Of a stretch of 35,019 bases of DNA, positions 32,997 through 35,019 are shown piece by piece. Positions within the stretch are counted from its first letter, which is position 1. Every line of letters begins with the position of its first letter. Source of the DNA: Candidatus Polarisedimenticolaceae bacterium (lineage in GTDB: Bacteria; Acidobacteriota; Polarisedimenticolia; Polarisedimenticolales; DASRJG01). The stretch spans positions 1-35,019 of the forward strand of contig DASVAW010000001.1 in NCBI GenBank assembly GCA_036376135.1, in the 5' to 3' direction. The notes beneath the pieces were generated by a model. The model had not been told where the DNA came from. It did no database searches and saw nothing but the letters and a program-made list of their open reading frames with translations. The position numbers were made by a program, and so were the translations under genes.

Positions 32997-33051
32997 TCGA
33001 CGGTCGCGTCCCCTTGGGCCGGGTGTTACCTTTCCTTTTGCCATGCGCCAT

Positions 33052-33405
33052 GGGGGCGAACATGGATTCGACGGAAAGGCAGAGGCGGGAGTAGCACGCC
33101 GAGGGTCACCTCCTCGTTAATCCGGTGAACCTAAAGTAGCTGGCAACTCCAACTACGCCCTCGCGGCTTAACTGACCGCGACGTTCCTCCGGTAGCCCGG
33201 CCCGAGGCGACCGGAAGGAACGACGCAAATTCGGGCTGGATATCGGCGGTACGCCCGTAGCGCCGGATCGAGACAAACGGGCTGGCCGGAACCAGGTTTG
33301 CCACTGAGCTCGGAACCGGCGAGATAAAAGACCAGTCGGCTAAGCGTGTAGAAGCTTCCGTACGAACCTTTTCGGACGCGGGTTCGATTCCCGCCGCCTC
33401 CACCA
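33052..33405 (+). ncRNA. ssrA: Transfer-messenger RNA (tmRNA)
   Basis: A one-piece tmRNA of about 354 nt that rescues stalled ribosomes and tags the unfinished protein for proteolysis. The 5' end GGGGGCGAACATGGATTCGA and the 3' end GGGTTCGATTCCC followed by GCCGCCTCCACCA are textbook: GGGGGCG pairs with CGCCTCC to form a 7-bp acceptor stem with one G-U, the T-arm is complete and CCA is encoded. The tag reading frame (33139-33171) starts at GCT after AAAGTA and reads AGNSNYALAA then TAA. The YALAA end is the normal ClpXP/AlaAA-type degron. The pseudoknots downstream of the tag (about 33172-33330) were not folded base by base. SmpB is not in the window. Confidence 0.97.
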
Positions 33406-33417
33406 TCCATGGCGCCG

Positions 33418-33453
33418 CTCCGGTCGCGCGGATCGGAGGCTCCGCTTTCGTTT
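33418..33453 (+). terminator. Candidate intrinsic terminator of ssrA
   Basis: CTCCG (33418-33422) can pair with CGGAG (33434-33438). Downstream is a T-rich run (CTTTCGTTTCTT) within the 75 bp between the tmRNA 3' end and the kinase gene. The stem is only 5 bp and the T-run is interrupted, so this is a modest candidate supported mainly by position. Confidence 0.35.
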
Positions 33454-33480
33454 CTTCGCTCCCCATGACATCCTCCGCCG

Positions 33481-35019
33481 ATGGTCGTATGCGCGGTCTG
33501 TGGGGAGCGAGCGCCCGACGGAAGCCGATTCTGCCCGAAGTGCGGCGGCGCGCTCGAACTGGGATCCGTCGATCCGACGCGCACCTCGTTCCCGCGCGTC
33601 GAGCCGGAGCGGGCAGCATCGACGTCGTTCGACGAGGGACGGTTCCTCCCCGGCACGGTCGTCGCGGAGCGATACCGGATCCATGGGCTGCTCGGGCGCG
33701 GTGGCATGGGGGAGGTCTACCGGGCGGATGACCTGAAGCTCGGGCAGAGCGTGGCCCTCAAGTTCCTGCCGCGCGATGTCGAGCGCGACGGGGCACGGCG
33801 GGCGCGCTTCCTCGACGAGGTCAAGATCGCACGGCAGATCTCCCATCCGAACGTCTGCCGCGTCTACGACGTCGGCGACGTCGACGGGCGCCACTTCCTC
33901 TCGATGGAGTACGTCGACGGCGAGGATCTCGCCGGGCTGCTCCGGCGCATCGGACACCTACCGAAAGACAAGGCGGTGCAGATCGCCCGGCAGCTCTGCG
34001 CGGGACTTGCAGCGGCGCACGAGCAGGGAGTGCTGCATCGCGACCTGAAGCCGGCAAACGTCATGATCGACGGGCGGGGCCGCGCGAAGGTCACCGACTT
34101 CGGCCTGGCCGTGCTCGGCGAAGGAGGTGGCCAGGAACGAGGCGCCGGGACGCCGGCCTATATGGCGCCGGAGCAGCTCGCGGGCGGCTCGGCCACGGTC
34201 AAGAGCGACCTGTACGCGCTCGGGCTGGTCCTGTACGAGCTCTTCACGGGGCATCGTCCCTTCACCGCGTCGTCCGCCCAGGAGCTGGCGCGGCTGCAGC
34301 GGGAATCGATGCCGACGAACCCCTCGGTGCATATAGAGGGGTTCGTTCCTGCCGTCGAGCGAGTGATCCTGAGATGTCTGCGCCGGGATCCGGACGAGCG
34401 TCTATCGAACGCGCTTCAGGTGGCTGCGGCCCTGCCGGGAGGCGATCCGCTCGCCGCGGCGCTCGCGGCGGGGGAGACGCCGTCGCCCGAGATGATCGCC
34501 GCGGCCGGCGCGGAAGGCGCGCTGTCGCCGGCGAAGGCATGGGTGATGTTCGGGGCGACCGTCGTGCTCGTCCTCGGATGCCTCGGCCTCGCCCGATTCA
34601 CGATGGATCAGGGCTTGGCACCCTTTCCAAAGAGCCCGGATGCGCTCGAGGATCGAGCGAGGGAGCTGATCCGGTCGTTCGGATACACGGACGAGCCCGC
34701 GGACGCGGCGTCGTGGTGGGTGCGTCGAAGCGGCTATCTGGCCTATCGAGCCGCGCGCGAGCCATCGACGACCTGGTGGCCGAGCCTTGCAGGGAGCGAT
34801 CTGCACCCCTGGGTGTTCTGGTACAGGCAGAGTCCACGGCTGCTCATCGCCGAGAACCCGTTTGGCGATCCTCCGATACGCTCGAACGATCCGCCGATGG
34901 AACTTTCGGGCATGGTGAGTATCGCGATGGACGCCAGGGGCAATCTGTTGCGCCTGCGCGCCGTCCCTCCGCACACGGAAACGCAAGGTGCGCCGGAGAC
35001 ACCGGACTGGAAGCCGCTG
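33481..35019 (+). CDS. Zinc-ribbon Ser/Thr protein kinase, membrane-anchored (3' end outside window)
   Basis: An open frame of 513 codons that runs off the window. It begins with a zinc ribbon (C4, C7, C18, C21; CAVC and CPKC). A eukaryotic-type (PknB/Hanks) kinase domain spans about 65-325: Gly-loop LGRGGMGEVYRA, Lys94 in VALK, catalytic HRDLKPAN (D188), DFG (D206-G208), then TPAYMAPEQL and the CLRRDPDERLSNA ending. A membrane span follows (about 353-372, WVMFGATVVLVLGCLGLARF), then an outward-facing region with FGYTDEPADAASWWVRRSGY that I do not recognise. The ATG is chosen because it just precedes the first Cys; no clear Shine-Dalgarno is seen. It lies 75 bp after ssrA. All catalytic residues are present, so it should be active; the signal and target are unknown. 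Confidence 0.9.
   Translation, partial: MVVCAVCGERAPDGSRFCPKCGGALELGSVDPTRTSFPRVEPERAASTSFDEGRFLPGTVVAERYRIHGLLGRGGMGEVYRADDLKLGQSVALKFLPRDVERDGARRARFLDEVKIARQISHPNVCRVYDVGDVDGRHFLSMEYVDGEDLAGLLRRIGHLPKDKAVQIARQLCAGLAAAHEQGVLHRDLKPANVMIDGRGRAKVTDFGLAVLGEGGGQERGAGTPAYMAPEQLAGGSATVKSDLYALGLVLYELFTGHRPFTASSAQELARLQRESMPTNPSVHIEGFVPAVERVILRCLRRDPDERLSNALQVAAALPGGDPLAAALAAGETPSPEMIAAAGAEGALSPAKAWVMFGATVVLVLGCLGLARFTMDQGLAPFPKSPDALEDRARELIRSFGYTDEPADAASWWVRRSGYLAYRAAREPSTTWWPSLAGSDLHPWVFWYRQSPRLLIAENPFGDPPIRSNDPPMELSGMVSIAMDARGNLLRLRAVPPHTETQGAPETPDWKPL

Noticed and set aside
30399-33128. Plus-strand open frame of 909 codons across the kelch gene, the lipoprotein gene and part of ssrA
   Set aside because: It crosses several real genes and a structured RNA, its composition is that of a GC-rich shadow frame, and it shows no motif.
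33052-35019. Genomic island inserted at the 3' end of ssrA
   Set aside because: tmRNA genes are common integration sites, but no integrase, direct repeat of the tmRNA end or clear composition break is visible; the adjacent gene is an ordinary kinase. The far side lies outside the window.

Overview
The window is a high-GC bacterial chromosome segment. Almost all of it is coding, with very short intergenic gaps, many stop/start overlaps (TGATG, ATGA, GTGA) and frequent GTG or TTG starts. Gene content suggests an aerobic or facultative didermic bacterium. It has an RND/MacB-type TolC export system, a TonB-ExbB-ExbD energiser, a membrane complex I operon, a lipoprotein and a large secreted kelch-type protein. 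The C-terminal module of the kelch protein, the short NuoG, the Yip1 gene within the efflux operon and the ExbB-ExbD-ExbD-TonB-TPR block recall Acidobacteriota (Thermoanaerobaculia/Vicinamibacteria-like). That placement is inference from gene style; no rRNA is present to test it.

Region by region. 1-2.4 kb: an M24 (Xaa-Pro) aminopeptidase converging on mtnA (methionine salvage). 2.4-7.0 kb, all plus strand: the catalytic subunit of a split methylmalonyl-CoA mutase, a fusion of a DksA/TraR-like zinc finger with an RsbU/SpoIIE-type phosphatase, and two oligopeptide-type ABC ATPases without their permeases. 7.2-12.9 kb: a five-gene efflux operon (TolC-like, Yip1-like, HlyD/MacA-like adaptor, MacB-type ATPase, MacB-type permease). 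13.0-17.0 kb: an unrecognised protein built of two repeated halves, then ExbB, two divergent ExbD proteins, TonB and a TPR protein in an overlapping operon. 17.07-27.85 kb: the nuo operon in the order A-C-D-E-F-G-H-J-K-L-N, followed after 1 bp by a PTS EIIA-like gene. 28.3-32.9 kb, minus strand: a phosphoglycerate-mutase-like metalloenzyme, a 972-residue kelch-repeat secreted protein and a lipoprotein. 33.05-33.41 kb: ssrA (tmRNA). 33.48 kb to the end: a zinc-ribbon Ser/Thr protein kinase cut by the window edge.

The most striking observation is the nuo operon. It lacks nuoB, nuoI and nuoM exactly where each would normally lie, and the gaps (2, 11 and 16 bp) leave no room for them. Its NuoG is also shortened in the middle of the molybdopterin-like domain. 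The three subunits are either encoded elsewhere or the complex differs from the standard 14-subunit enzyme. Other items worth a second look are the zinc-finger/phosphatase fusion with a Cys-to-Asp change in the finger, the two-fold internally duplicated unknown protein at 12969-13526, the EIIA-like protein coupled to nuoN, and the 12-bp repeats that build a Lys/Glu-rich insert in the efflux adaptor.
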